Shown here: positions 19,855 through 27,199 of the stretch, in pieces | Layout of the letters: every line of letters starts with the position of its first letter | Position numbering within the stretch: the stretch's first letter is position 1 | Source of the DNA: Streptomyces mangrovi | GTDB lineage: Bacteria; Actinomycetota; Actinomycetes; Streptomycetales; Streptomycetaceae | Assembly: GCF_900114215.1 (NCBI RefSeq) | Contig: NZ_FOSG01000019.1 | Span: 1,375-65,374 of the forward strand | Reading direction: 5' to 3' | Length of the DNA stretch: 64,000 bases | The notes under the pieces: model-generated | Databases searched by the model: none | What the model was told of the DNA's origin: nothing | What the model saw: only the letters and a program-made list of their open reading frames with translations | Made by a program: the position numbers and the translations under genes

Positions 19855-20005
19855 CGGCCCGCCGGCGGGCCGCGGACGGCCGACGGTGGCCGTTCGGTGT
19901 TCGGCCGGTGAGTTGCCGACGGAGTAGACAAGTCGTCATATGAAGCGCCGGTGACGGTCAACGGTGTGCGTCAACATCACCCGTCAACACCGTTACCGCC
20001 GTTCC

Positions 20006-20042
20006 GCCGGCCGGAACCCGGGCCCTCCGGGTTCCGGCCGGC
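20006..20042. terminator. Terminator hairpin after ald
   Basis: A perfect 15-bp stem (20006-20020 with 20028-20042) and a 7-base loop lie about 150 bp downstream of ald. A short pyrimidine run follows. Confidence 0.75.
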
Positions 20043-20232
20043 GGTTTCCCTCGTGCGGCCGGGGGTTGACCCCGAGGCGGGGCCGGCGCCGGGCCGACGC
20101 GGCGTCAACTCGCCGCGATCGTCGCACTTCGCACCTTTCGCGCCCCCGGAAGACCCCGTCCGCGCGGCTGTTACACCCTTGACAGACGGGTACATGGTTG
20201 CCGACACATCCGGCCGTCTGCGGCGGATTGTG

Positions 20233-20262
20233 TTGCTGTGGACGGCCGACACGCCATAGAGT
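20233..20262 (+). promoter_or_regulatory. Candidate parA promoter
   Basis: TTGCTG (20233-20238), an 18-base spacer and TAGAGT (20257-20262) fit the streptomycete housekeeping pattern (TTGAC with TAGRRT). It would give a leader of about 65 bases before the parA GTG. Confidence 0.5.
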
Positions 20263-20334
20263 CGCCAATCATCGGCATGGTGCCACGCTGACCTGTCTAG
20301 AAGTTTCCTGGTCACCAAGGAGGTAGGACGACTT

Positions 20335-21516
20335 GTGAATGAGTCGACATTTACTCCCCCAGGTGCTCGACCGGGAATGCCTTCGCGGGGCGAAGCCCCC
20401 TCGGGACTCAAAGCCGTCGGCTCCGTCGCTGTCCAGACTTTCGCAGCCCACCAGAACCAGGCGAGCATGACAGCCCATCAGAGCATGGACGGCCACCGAG
20501 CGAACGCCATGGCCGCCGACCGCAGGGGCGGCGAGACCGGCCGGCCGGCCGACCACGCGGACCCCCACTACGAGGAACTCCCCGAGGGGCACTTCTACGA
20601 CCCCGACGCGGAGTACGAACCCGACCCCGAGTACGCGGCCACCCTCGCGCCCGACGCCGCCCGCCAGCGCCGTGAGCGCATCGGGCCCACGGGCCGGCCG
20701 CTGCCGTACTTCCCGATCCCCGGCCCGGTCGCCGAGCACGGCCCGGCGAAGATCATCGCGATGTGCAACCAGAAGGGCGGGGTGGGCAAGACCACCTCGA
20801 CCATCAACCTGGGCGCCGCGCTCGCCGAGTACGGCCGCCGGGTGCTGCTGGTGGACTTCGACCCCCAGGGCGCGCTCTCCGTCGGCCTCGGCGTCAACCC
20901 GATGGAGCTGGACCTGACCGTCTACAACCTGCTCATGGAGCGGGGCATGTCGGCGGACGAGGTGCTGCTGAAGACGGCCGTGGCGGGTATGGACCTGCTG
21001 CCCAGCAACATCGACCTGTCCGCGGCCGAGGTGCAGCTCGTCAGCGAGGTCGCCCGTGAGTCGACACTCCAGCGCGCCCTGACGCCGCTGCTGCCCGACT
21101 ACGACTTCATCGTCATCGACTGCCAGCCGTCCCTCGGCCTGCTCACCGTCAACGCGCTGACCGCCGCACACAAGGTGATCGTGCCGCTGGAGTGCGAGTT
21201 CTTCGCGCTGCGCGGGGTGGCGCTGCTGACCGAGACGATCGAGAAGGTCCAGGAGCGGCTCAACCCGGAACTGGAGCTCGACGGCATCCTGGCGACGATG
21301 TACGACTCGCGCACCGTGCACAGCAGGGAGGTGCTCGCGCGCGTGGTCGAGGCGTTCGACGACAACGTGTACCACACCGTCATCGGGCGCACGGTCCGCT
21401 TCCCGGAGACCACGGTCGCCGGCGAGCCGATCACCACCTACGCCTCCAACTCCGTCGGCGCGGCCGCCTACCGCCAGCTCGCCAGGGAGGTGCTCGCCCG
21501 GTGCCACGCCGAGTGA
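20335..21516 (+). CDS. ParA-family chromosome-partitioning ATPase
   Basis: The 393-residue protein is a deviant-Walker ATPase with CNQKGGVGKTTSTINLGAALA near residues 143-163, VLLVDFDPQGALSVGLG and the switch VIDCQPSLGLLTVNAL. The first 130 residues are disordered and acidic, unlike compact plasmid ParA proteins. A near-consensus AAGGAGGT lies 10 bases before GTG 20335. The next gene, a putative ribbon-helix-helix protein, overlaps its 3' end and scpA-scpB follow. That context points to chromosome organisation or segregation rather than plasmid maintenance. It is distinct from the oriC-proximal parAB locus expected elsewhere in the genome. Confidence 0.9.
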   Translation: MNESTFTPPGARPGMPSRGEAPSGLKAVGSVAVQTFAAHQNQASMTAHQSMDGHRANAMAADRRGGETGRPADHADPHYEELPEGHFYDPDAEYEPDPEYAATLAPDAARQRRERIGPTGRPLPYFPIPGPVAEHGPAKIIAMCNQKGGVGKTTSTINLGAALAEYGRRVLLVDFDPQGALSVGLGVNPMELDLTVYNLLMERGMSADEVLLKTAVAGMDLLPSNIDLSAAEVQLVSEVARESTLQRALTPLLPDYDFIVIDCQPSLGLLTVNALTAAHKVIVPLECEFFALRGVALLTETIEKVQERLNPELELDGILATMYDSRTVHSREVLARVVEAFDDNVYHTVIGRTVRFPETTVAGEPITTYASNSVGAAAYRQLAREVLARCHAE

Positions 21517-22145
21517 GTCTCCCGGCAGCCGACGAACTGTTCCGTTCCACCGGAGGGTCCCCGGTCCAGCCGTCGACCCCCCAGCAGCACACCGGCGGCG
21601 ACGCCTCCGCCGCCACCCGGCTCCCCGCCCCGGCGGGCGAGCAGGGCGCCGCGGGAGAGCGCGTTCCCGCGGACGACGGCGACGGCCCGGAGCGTGCGGC
21701 GGGCGCCGCCGGAGCCCGGGAGGCCGGCGGACACGGCGGCCGCGAACCACGGCAGACCCCGGTGCCCGGCCAGAACGCCGGGCGCGGCGACCGCGACACG
21801 GCGGAGGCCCGCCGGGGCGTGGGCCAGCCCCCCGCCCAGCCCGCCGCGGGCGCGGCCCGGGGCCAGGGCAGAGGCCGTACGGCCGTGGGCGCGGCGGCGC
21901 CCCGGCGCGGCAGGCCCGCGGCACGGCGCCCCAGCGGACGGGAGCGCCACGACGAGAAGATCACGGTCTACGTCTCCGCCGAGGAGCTGATGGACCTCGA
22001 GCACGCCCGGCTGGTGCTCCGCGGCGAGCACGGCCTGGCCGTGGACCGCGGCCGGATCGTCCGCGAGGCGGTCGCCGTGGTCCTCGCGGACCTGGAGGCG
22101 CGCGGCGACGCGAGCATCCTGGTGCGCCGCCTGCGTGGTCGCTGA
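21501..22145 (+). CDS. Putative ribbon-helix-helix partner of ParA
   Basis: The 214-residue protein has about 145 disordered residues rich in Ala, Gly, Pro and Arg. A compact C-terminal domain (KITVYVSAEELMDLEHARL, then VDRGRIVREAVAVVLADL) then resembles a ribbon-helix-helix: one strand, helix 1, and helix 2. GTG 21501 has GGAGG 10 bases upstream; GTG 21513, in GTGA overlap with the parA stop, is an alternative. Either start overlaps parA, so translation is coupled. RHH proteins often serve as centromere-binding partners of ParA ATPases; that role is inferred here. It is followed 26 bp later by scpA. Confidence 0.65.
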   Translation: MPRRVSLPAADELFRSTGGSPVQPSTPQQHTGGDASAATRLPAPAGEQGAAGERVPADDGDGPERAAGAAGAREAGGHGGREPRQTPVPGQNAGRGDRDTAEARRGVGQPPAQPAAGAARGQGRGRTAVGAAAPRRGRPAARRPSGRERHDEKITVYVSAEELMDLEHARLVLRGEHGLAVDRGRIVREAVAVVLADLEARGDASILVRRLRGR

Positions 22146-22171
22146 CCCGCGGGGCGGTAGCCTGCCCCGCG

Positions 22172-23410
22172 ATGCCGACCGCCGACGACCCCCCGCCGAA
22201 CCCCCGGCGCTCCCGCCGCCCGCTGGGCCGGGGACCGGGGGCGGCGCCGGCCGCTCCGAGGCCGCCGGGACTCCCGGCGGCCTCCGGACCCGAGTCCTCC
22301 GGGGAACCGGAACCGGCCGGTCCGGCCACCGCCGGACCCGGACCCGGACCCGGGCCCGGGTCCGGGCCGCCGCGCGGCTCCGAGCACGTACCCGAACCCG
22401 GGCCCGGGTCCGGGCCGCCGCGCGGCTCCGAGCACGTACCCGAACCCGGGCCCGTACGGGAACCGGCTCCGGTACGCGGGCCCGAGCCGGAACGGGTACC
22501 GCAGCCGCCGTCCGGGAAGGACCCGTGGCCGGGGAAGGGCGAAGAGCCCGGGGAGGGTGAGGAGGACGGGGGCGCCGGGCCCGGCGACGGCCGCTTCAAG
22601 GTGGTCCTGGACAACTTCGAAGGCCCCTTCGACCTCCTCCTCCAGCTCATCTCCCGGCACAAGCTGGACGTCACCGAGGTCGCCCTGTCGAAGGTCACCG
22701 ACGAGTTCATGGCGCACATCCGCGCCATGGGCCCCGACTGGGACCTCGACCAGACCACCGAGTTCCTGGTCGTCGCCGCCACCCTGCTCGACCTGAAGGC
22801 CGCGCGGCTGCTGCCCGCCGCCGAGGTCGAGGACGAGGCGGACCTCGCCCTGCTGGAGGCACGCGACCTGCTCTTCGCCCGGCTGCTGCAGTACCGCGCG
22901 TACAAGCGGGTCGCCGAGATCTTCGACGGCCGCCTGGCCGCCGAGGCCCGCCGCCACCCCCGTACGGTGGGACTGGAGCCGCACCACGCCGAGCTGCTGC
23001 CCGAGGTGGTCATCAGCATCGGTCCCGAGGGCTTCGCCCGGCTCGCGGTCAAGGCGATGCAGCCCAGACCGGAACCGCAGGTCTACGTCGACCACATCCA
23101 CGCCCCGCTGGTCAGCGTGCGCGAGCAGGCGGAGATCCTGGTCGCCAGGCTGCGGGAGCTGGGCGAGGCGAGCTTCGCGTCGCTCACCGAGGACGCGGCC
23201 GACACCCTCACCGTCGTCGCCCGATTCCTGGCGCTGCTGGAGCTCTACCGCGAGCGCGCGGTCGTCCTCGAGCAGGAGGAGGCACTCGGCGGCCTCACCG
23301 TGCGCTGGAGCGGCGGGGAGGGGACGCGACCGCGGGTCACCGACGAGTTCGACGCCGGCGACGGCGCGGGCAGGGGCACAGGCGACGATGGGAAGGACGG
23401 CCTCGGATGA
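22172..23410 (+). CDS. scpA: Segregation and condensation protein A (kleisin)
   Basis: The 412-residue protein is the kleisin that bridges SMC heads. The conserved body starts near residue 147 with FKVVLDNFEGPFDLLLQLISRHKLDVTEV and continues to the C-terminal winged helix (FASLTEDAADTLTVVARFLALLELYRE). The first 145 residues are an unusual Pro/Gly/Glu-rich disordered extension containing two exact 16-residue repeats. The stop overlaps the scpB start as ATGA. It probably acts with ScpB and SMC in chromosome condensation during sporulation. Confidence 0.93.
   Translation: MPTADDPPPNPRRSRRPLGRGPGAAPAAPRPPGLPAASGPESSGEPEPAGPATAGPGPGPGPGSGPPRGSEHVPEPGPGSGPPRGSEHVPEPGPVREPAPVRGPEPERVPQPPSGKDPWPGKGEEPGEGEEDGGAGPGDGRFKVVLDNFEGPFDLLLQLISRHKLDVTEVALSKVTDEFMAHIRAMGPDWDLDQTTEFLVVAATLLDLKAARLLPAAEVEDEADLALLEARDLLFARLLQYRAYKRVAEIFDGRLAAEARRHPRTVGLEPHHAELLPEVVISIGPEGFARLAVKAMQPRPEPQVYVDHIHAPLVSVREQAEILVARLRELGEASFASLTEDAADTLTVVARFLALLELYRERAVVLEQEEALGGLTVRWSGGEGTRPRVTDEFDAGDGAGRGTGDDGKDGLG
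22353..22448 (+). repeat. Two exact tandem 48-bp repeats inside scpA
   Basis: Bases 22353-22400 and 22401-22448 are identical. The unit is 48 bp, so the frame is kept and the protein gains two copies of the 16-residue unit GPGSGPPRGSEHVPEP in its disordered N-terminus. Confidence 0.95.
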
Positions 23411-24108
23411 GCGCGGAAACAGGCGCGGACACGGACACGGACACGGGCGCGGCCGGGACGGGCGTGGGCGCGGGAGCGGGCGAGGAGCCACGGCCGCCGG
23501 CCGGCGCCTCTGCCATCGCCGAGCTCGACCTCAAGCCCGCCCTGGAGGCGGTGCTGATGGTCGTCGACGAGCCGGCCACCGAGGAGCACCTGGCCAAGGT
23601 GCTCCAGCGCCCCCGACGCTCGATCGCCGTGGCGCTGCGCGAGCTGTCCGACGAGTACGCCCGGCAGGGCCGCGGCTTCGACCTGCGGCTGGTCGCCGGC
23701 GGCTGGCGGTACTACACCCGCCCCGAGTACGCCGACGCCGTCGAGAGCTTCGTCCTGGACGGCCGGCAGGCCCGGCTGACCCAGGCCGCGCTGGAGACCC
23801 TGGCCGTGGTCGCGTACCGTCAACCGGTCAGCCGCTCGCGGGTCTCGGCCGTGCGCGGCGTGAACTGCGACGGGGTCATGCGCACCCTCCTCCAGCGCGG
23901 GCTGATCGAGGAGGCGGGCACGGAACCCGAAACAGGTGCGATCCTGTACAGGACGACGAACTACTTCCTGGAGCGGATGGGCCTGCGCGGTCTGGACGAG
24001 CTTCCGGAGCTGGCGCCCTTCCTCCCCGAGGCGGACACGGTCGAGGCCGAGAGCCAGGAGGGCGTGCCGTCGTTCGACGTGGACGACAGCGGCGATTCCC
24101 AGACTTAG
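23407..24108 (+). CDS. scpB: Segregation and condensation protein B
   Basis: The 233-residue protein has a disordered Thr/Asp/Gly-rich start. Two winged-helix domains follow: LKPALEAVLMVVDEPATEEHLA, then QARLTQAALETLAVVAYRQPVSRSRVSAVRGVNCDGVMRTLLQRGLIEE, the family hallmark. ScpB dimers bind ScpA and regulate the SMC ATPase. The start ATG overlaps the scpA stop. The rluB gene follows 22 bp later, as in many Gram-positive genomes. Confidence 0.94.
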   Translation: MSAETGADTDTDTGAAGTGVGAGAGEEPRPPAGASAIAELDLKPALEAVLMVVDEPATEEHLAKVLQRPRRSIAVALRELSDEYARQGRGFDLRLVAGGWRYYTRPEYADAVESFVLDGRQARLTQAALETLAVVAYRQPVSRSRVSAVRGVNCDGVMRTLLQRGLIEEAGTEPETGAILYRTTNYFLERMGLRGLDELPELAPFLPEADTVEAESQEGVPSFDVDDSGDSQT

Positions 24109-24130
24109 AGACAGTTAGACGGAAACCTTG

Positions 24131-25303
24131 ATGCGAAGCAGCGGCAGGAACAGCAACCGGAACCACCGGGGCGCGGGCAACAGCCGCGACGACAGGCAGA
24201 AGCGCGCGGGCCGCCCCCGCCCGGAGGAGCGCCGTTACGACGCCGGCTCCGGCGGAAGGCCCGACAAGCCGGGCAGGCCGGGCGGGCCGGGCAAGTCCGC
24301 CAAGCCCGGCGGTGCCAAGGGCCAGGACCGGCGGCAGGGCCAGGGCCAGGAGGGCAGGCAGGGGCAGGGACCCGGGGGCGCCTCCCGGGGCGGTCCGAAG
24401 GCGGGCGCCGGGACGGGAGGTCCCAAGGGCCCCAAGGCCGGCCCCAGGCAGGGCGGCAAGAGCGGTGCCCGCGGGCGTTCGGTCCCGGCGCGTCCCCGCG
24501 AGTACGAAGCCCAGATCGAGGAGCGCAACCGCGCACGGCACGCCAAGCCGGCGCTCAAGCTCCCCAAGACCTTCGGCGAGGCGGAGGGCGAGAGGCTGCA
24601 GAAGGTCCTGGCCCGCGCCGGCATGGGCTCGCGCCGGGCCTGCGAGGAGCTGATCGACCAGCGCCGGGTCGAGGTCAACGGCGAGATCGTGGTCGAGCAG
24701 GGTCTGCGGGTGGATCCGGAGAAGGACGAGATCAAGGTCGACGGCCTGACGATCGCCACGCAGTCCTACCTGTTCTTCGCGCTCAACAAGCCCGCCGGCG
24801 TCGTCTCCTCCATGGAGGACCCGGAGGGCCGCCAGTGCCTGGGCGACTACGTCACCAACCGGGAGACCCGGCTGTTCCACGTCGGCCGCCTCGACACCGA
24901 GACCGAGGGCCTGATCCTGCTCACCAACCACGGCGAGCTGGCCCACCGCCTCACCCACCCCCGCTACGGAGTGGCGAAGAGCTACCTCGCCGCGATCCAG
25001 GGGCCCATCCCGCGCGACCTTGGCAAGCGGCTCAAGGACGGCGTCAAGCTGGAGGACGGCTACGCACGCGCCGACCACTTCAAGGTCGTGGAGAACACCG
25101 GCAAGAACTACCTCGTCGAGGTCACCCTCCACGAGGGCCGCAAGCACATCGTCCGCCGCATGCTCGCCGAGGCCGGCTTCCCCGTCGACAAGCTGGTGCG
25201 CACCCGCTTCGGCCCCATCGCGCTGGGCGACCAGAAGTCCGGCTGGCTGCGCCGGCTGACCAACACGGAGGTCGGCATGCTGATGCGGGAGGTCGACCTC
25301 TAG
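24131..25303 (+). CDS. rluB: 23S rRNA pseudouridine synthase, RluB/RsuA family
   Basis: The 390-residue protein has about 150 residues of disordered Gly/Lys/Arg/Gln-rich sequence. An S4 domain (RLQKVLARAGMGSRRACEELI) and the pseudouridine synthase domain follow, with the catalytic Asp in the motif GRLDTETEGLILLTNHG. The C-terminal part includes EGRKHIVRRMLAEAGFPV. RluB-type enzymes make pseudouridine 2605 (E. coli numbering) in 23S rRNA. ATG 24131 is preferred over TTG 24128. The long basic tail could add RNA affinity. A strong terminator follows. Confidence 0.92.
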   Translation: MRSSGRNSNRNHRGAGNSRDDRQKRAGRPRPEERRYDAGSGGRPDKPGRPGGPGKSAKPGGAKGQDRRQGQGQEGRQGQGPGGASRGGPKAGAGTGGPKGPKAGPRQGGKSGARGRSVPARPREYEAQIEERNRARHAKPALKLPKTFGEAEGERLQKVLARAGMGSRRACEELIDQRRVEVNGEIVVEQGLRVDPEKDEIKVDGLTIATQSYLFFALNKPAGVVSSMEDPEGRQCLGDYVTNRETRLFHVGRLDTETEGLILLTNHGELAHRLTHPRYGVAKSYLAAIQGPIPRDLGKRLKDGVKLEDGYARADHFKVVENTGKNYLVEVTLHEGRKHIVRRMLAEAGFPVDKLVRTRFGPIALGDQKSGWLRRLTNTEVGMLMREVDL

Positions 25304-25315
25304 AGCGCCGCCCGA

Positions 25316-25356
25316 CGCCGGCCCCGGCCGGGGAAAACCCCTGGCCGGGGCCGGCG
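25316..25356. terminator. Terminator hairpin after rluB
   Basis: A perfect 14-bp stem (25316-25329 with 25343-25356) encloses a loop containing AAAA. It ends the parA-to-rluB gene string. Confidence 0.75.
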
Positions 25357-25377
25357 CGCGGACGCCAGGATGGGCGC

Positions 25378-26166
25378 ATGACCACCCCGACCGCCGCCGG
25401 TCTGCCCGACCTGCGCCCCGTACTCGCCCAGCAGCGTCACCCCCTGGTCTTCGCGACCGTCTCCGGAGCGCACCTGTACGGCTTCCCCTCCCGCGACTCC
25501 GACATCGACCTGCGCGGGGTCCACCTGCTGCCGGTGGAGGAGCTGATCGGGCTGCGGGAGGGCGAGGAGACCGTGAGCCGGATGTGGGACCGGGACGGCA
25601 CCGAACTGGACCTGGTCACCCACGACCTGCGCAAGTTCGCCCGGCTGATGCTCCGCCGTAACGGCTATGTCCTGGAGCAGCTGCTGTCCCCGCTGGTGGT
25701 GCACACCACCGAGGCGCACGCCGAGCTGGCCGCCCTCGCGCCCGCCGTGCTCACCCGGCACCACGCCCACCACTACCGGGGTTTCGCCGGTACCCAGTGG
25801 CGGCTGTACGGCAGGACCGGTGAGCTCAAGCCGCTGCTCTACACCTTCCGCGCGTTGCTCACCGGCATCCATCTGATGCGCACCGGCGAGGTCTGCGCCC
25901 GTCTGCCCACCCTCGCCCAGGAGGTGGAGGAGGCCCCGGGTCACCTCACCGGACTGATCGAGGCCAAGGCCGAGGCCGAGCACGGGCCGGCCCCGCTGGA
26001 TGGCGGGGACGCCGAGCGCCTGAGCGCGGACGTCGAGGCGCTGCACGCCGTACTGGCCGAGGCCCGGGACGCCTCCCGGCTCCCGGACGAGCCCTCGGGC
26101 CGGGACGCCCTCCACGACCTGGTCGTCCGGGTCCGCACGGGGACCGGGTGGCCGGCTCAGAGGTAG
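25378..26166 (+). CDS. Nucleotidyltransferase (RlaP/YcgL-like, DNA polymerase beta superfamily)
   Basis: The 262-residue protein has the minimal nucleotidyltransferase signature: SGAHLYGFPSRDSDIDLRGV, that is, a Gly/Ser motif followed by DxD (DSDID), the metal site. The helical part contains YRGFAGTQWRLYGRTGELKPLLYTFRALLTG. Family members are predicted nucleotidyltransferases and one is associated with RNA ligases; no substrate is proven. It is a paralogue of the convergent gene at 26157-26885, and the two 3' ends overlap by 10 bp. Confidence 0.82.
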   Translation: MTTPTAAGLPDLRPVLAQQRHPLVFATVSGAHLYGFPSRDSDIDLRGVHLLPVEELIGLREGEETVSRMWDRDGTELDLVTHDLRKFARLMLRRNGYVLEQLLSPLVVHTTEAHAELAALAPAVLTRHHAHHYRGFAGTQWRLYGRTGELKPLLYTFRALLTGIHLMRTGEVCARLPTLAQEVEEAPGHLTGLIEAKAEAEHGPAPLDGGDAERLSADVEALHAVLAEARDASRLPDEPSGRDALHDLVVRVRTGTGWPAQR

Positions 26167-26885
26167 GCGCGGCGGACGCGGACCAGGAAGTCCTCCACCC
26201 GGGCGCGGTCCGGCCCGGCGGGCAGCGGGGTGCCGACGGCGGCCCCGTCCACCTCCTCGCGGAGGCGGGCCAGCCAGGACTCCACCTCGGGCCAGGGCAC
26301 CTCGCCGTGCCGGACGGCCAGCAGCCGGTCGCGGTGCGGACCGGCGTCCAGGACGAGTTCCCCGGTGCGCAGCAGGTCGCGGCAGGACAGCAGCAGCCGC
26401 GCCAGGTGCATGGCCTGTTTCCAGCGGATCTCGCCGTGGCTGCGCAGCCGTGCCCGCAGCCTGCGGTGCTGCCCCTCGGCGTATCCGGCGAAGGTGCGGT
26501 GCGCCTCCCGGGAGAGGAACGCGCCGCGCAGGGCCAGAAGCTCCCGGCCGGTTCCGTCCAGGCGCTCGACGAGGGGGGAGTGCAGGCACTCCAGGATGTT
26601 CGGGTTCGAGGCCAGTCCCAGCGCGCAGAAGCGCTCCAGCTCCCAGGAGAACTCCTCCGGGCGGGGGCCCTCCACATGGGTCGGTGGCTTGTCCAGGCGC
26701 CAGAAGAGCGGGGTCGGCGCGGCGTACACGCCGCGCCGGTCGGTGTCGCTGCCCTCGGTCGCCAGACCGAAGGCGCGCGAGCCCATCACACACGAGTAGA
26801 CGGTGTGGTCGCGCACCAGATCGTGCGGTGCGGGGCCGCGCGGTGCCTGAGCGTGCGGGACGGGTATGCCGGGCGCGGAGGACAT
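26157..26885 (-). CDS. Nucleotidyltransferase paralogue (RlaP/YcgL-like)
   Basis: The 242-residue protein carries VMGSRAFGLATEGSDTDRRGV, the same Gly-Ser plus DxD pattern as the plus-strand neighbour, followed by ERFCALGLASNPNILECLHSPLV and a C-terminal helical region with KQAMHLARLLLSCRDLL. Both carboxylates of the metal site (SDTD) are present, so it is likely active. It converges on its paralogue with overlapping stops (26157-26159 and 26164-26166). The substrate is unknown. Confidence 0.82.
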   Translation of the reverse strand: MSSAPGIPVPHAQAPRGPAPHDLVRDHTVYSCVMGSRAFGLATEGSDTDRRGVYAAPTPLFWRLDKPPTHVEGPRPEEFSWELERFCALGLASNPNILECLHSPLVERLDGTGRELLALRGAFLSREAHRTFAGYAEGQHRRLRARLRSHGEIRWKQAMHLARLLLSCRDLLRTGELVLDAGPHRDRLLAVRHGEVPWPEVESWLARLREEVDGAAVGTPLPAGPDRARVEDFLVRVRRAYL

Positions 26886-27001
26886 GGCCGCGATTGTGGC
26901 ACGCGGCCGTCTCGCAGGGCGGGCGCGGAGGCGGGAGCCGGAGCGGCGCCTCTACGCTGGTCGGGACAGCAGTACGGCCGCGGACGCAGGGGAGCGAGCA
27001 G

Positions 27002-27199
27002 GTGACGGTACGAGCGGTGCGGGGCGCCGTGCGGTTGGACCGGGACGTGGCCGGGCGGGAGGCCGGGCGCGCGGACGAGCGGGCCCCGCGACCGCTCACC
27101 GGGATTCCGGAGCGCGGCGCGCCGCGCTCCGGAATCCGGTTCGCGGCAGGTCCGCGCGGCGGCTTCCCCGCCGCCCCGCGCAGGGGCGTCGCGCGGTGA
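27002..27199 (+). pseudogene. aroH: Chorismate mutase (AroH) remnant fused to unrelated tail
   Basis: GTG 27002 has GGGGAG 7 bases upstream and encodes 65 residues. The first 17 (MTVRAVRGAVRLDRDVA) match the start of AroH-type chorismate mutases as I remember them, including the active-site Arg of the RGA motif. After that the similarity ends: the ATPDLH and late Arg/Tyr blocks of the roughly 120-residue family are missing, replaced by Arg/Pro/Gly-rich sequence containing a 17-bp hairpin. The frame still overlaps the tyrA start as GTGA. This looks like an internal deletion that kept the coupling. The enzyme cannot be functional. Confidence 0.65.
27102..27137. terminator. Hairpin inside the aroH remnant
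   Basis: Two perfect 17-bp arms (27102-27118 and 27121-27137) are separated by two bases. It lies 59 bp before tyrA within the replaced part of aroH and could attenuate tyrA transcription. Confidence 0.5.

Larger units (their letters stand above)
19855..20334. other. 480-bp intergenic region, ald to parA
   Basis: No gene is supported here. It contains an inverted repeat AACGGTGT/ACACCGTT (19960-19967 and 19987-19994), the strong terminator at 20006-20042, a candidate promoter at 20233-20262 and a consensus ribosome-binding site (AAGGAGGT at 20317-20324), all arranged for parA expression. Confidence 0.6.

Noticed and set aside
20335..21516. Plasmid or integrative-element ParA
   Set aside because: There is no origin, integrase, attachment site or transfer gene nearby, and the neighbours are core chromosome genes.
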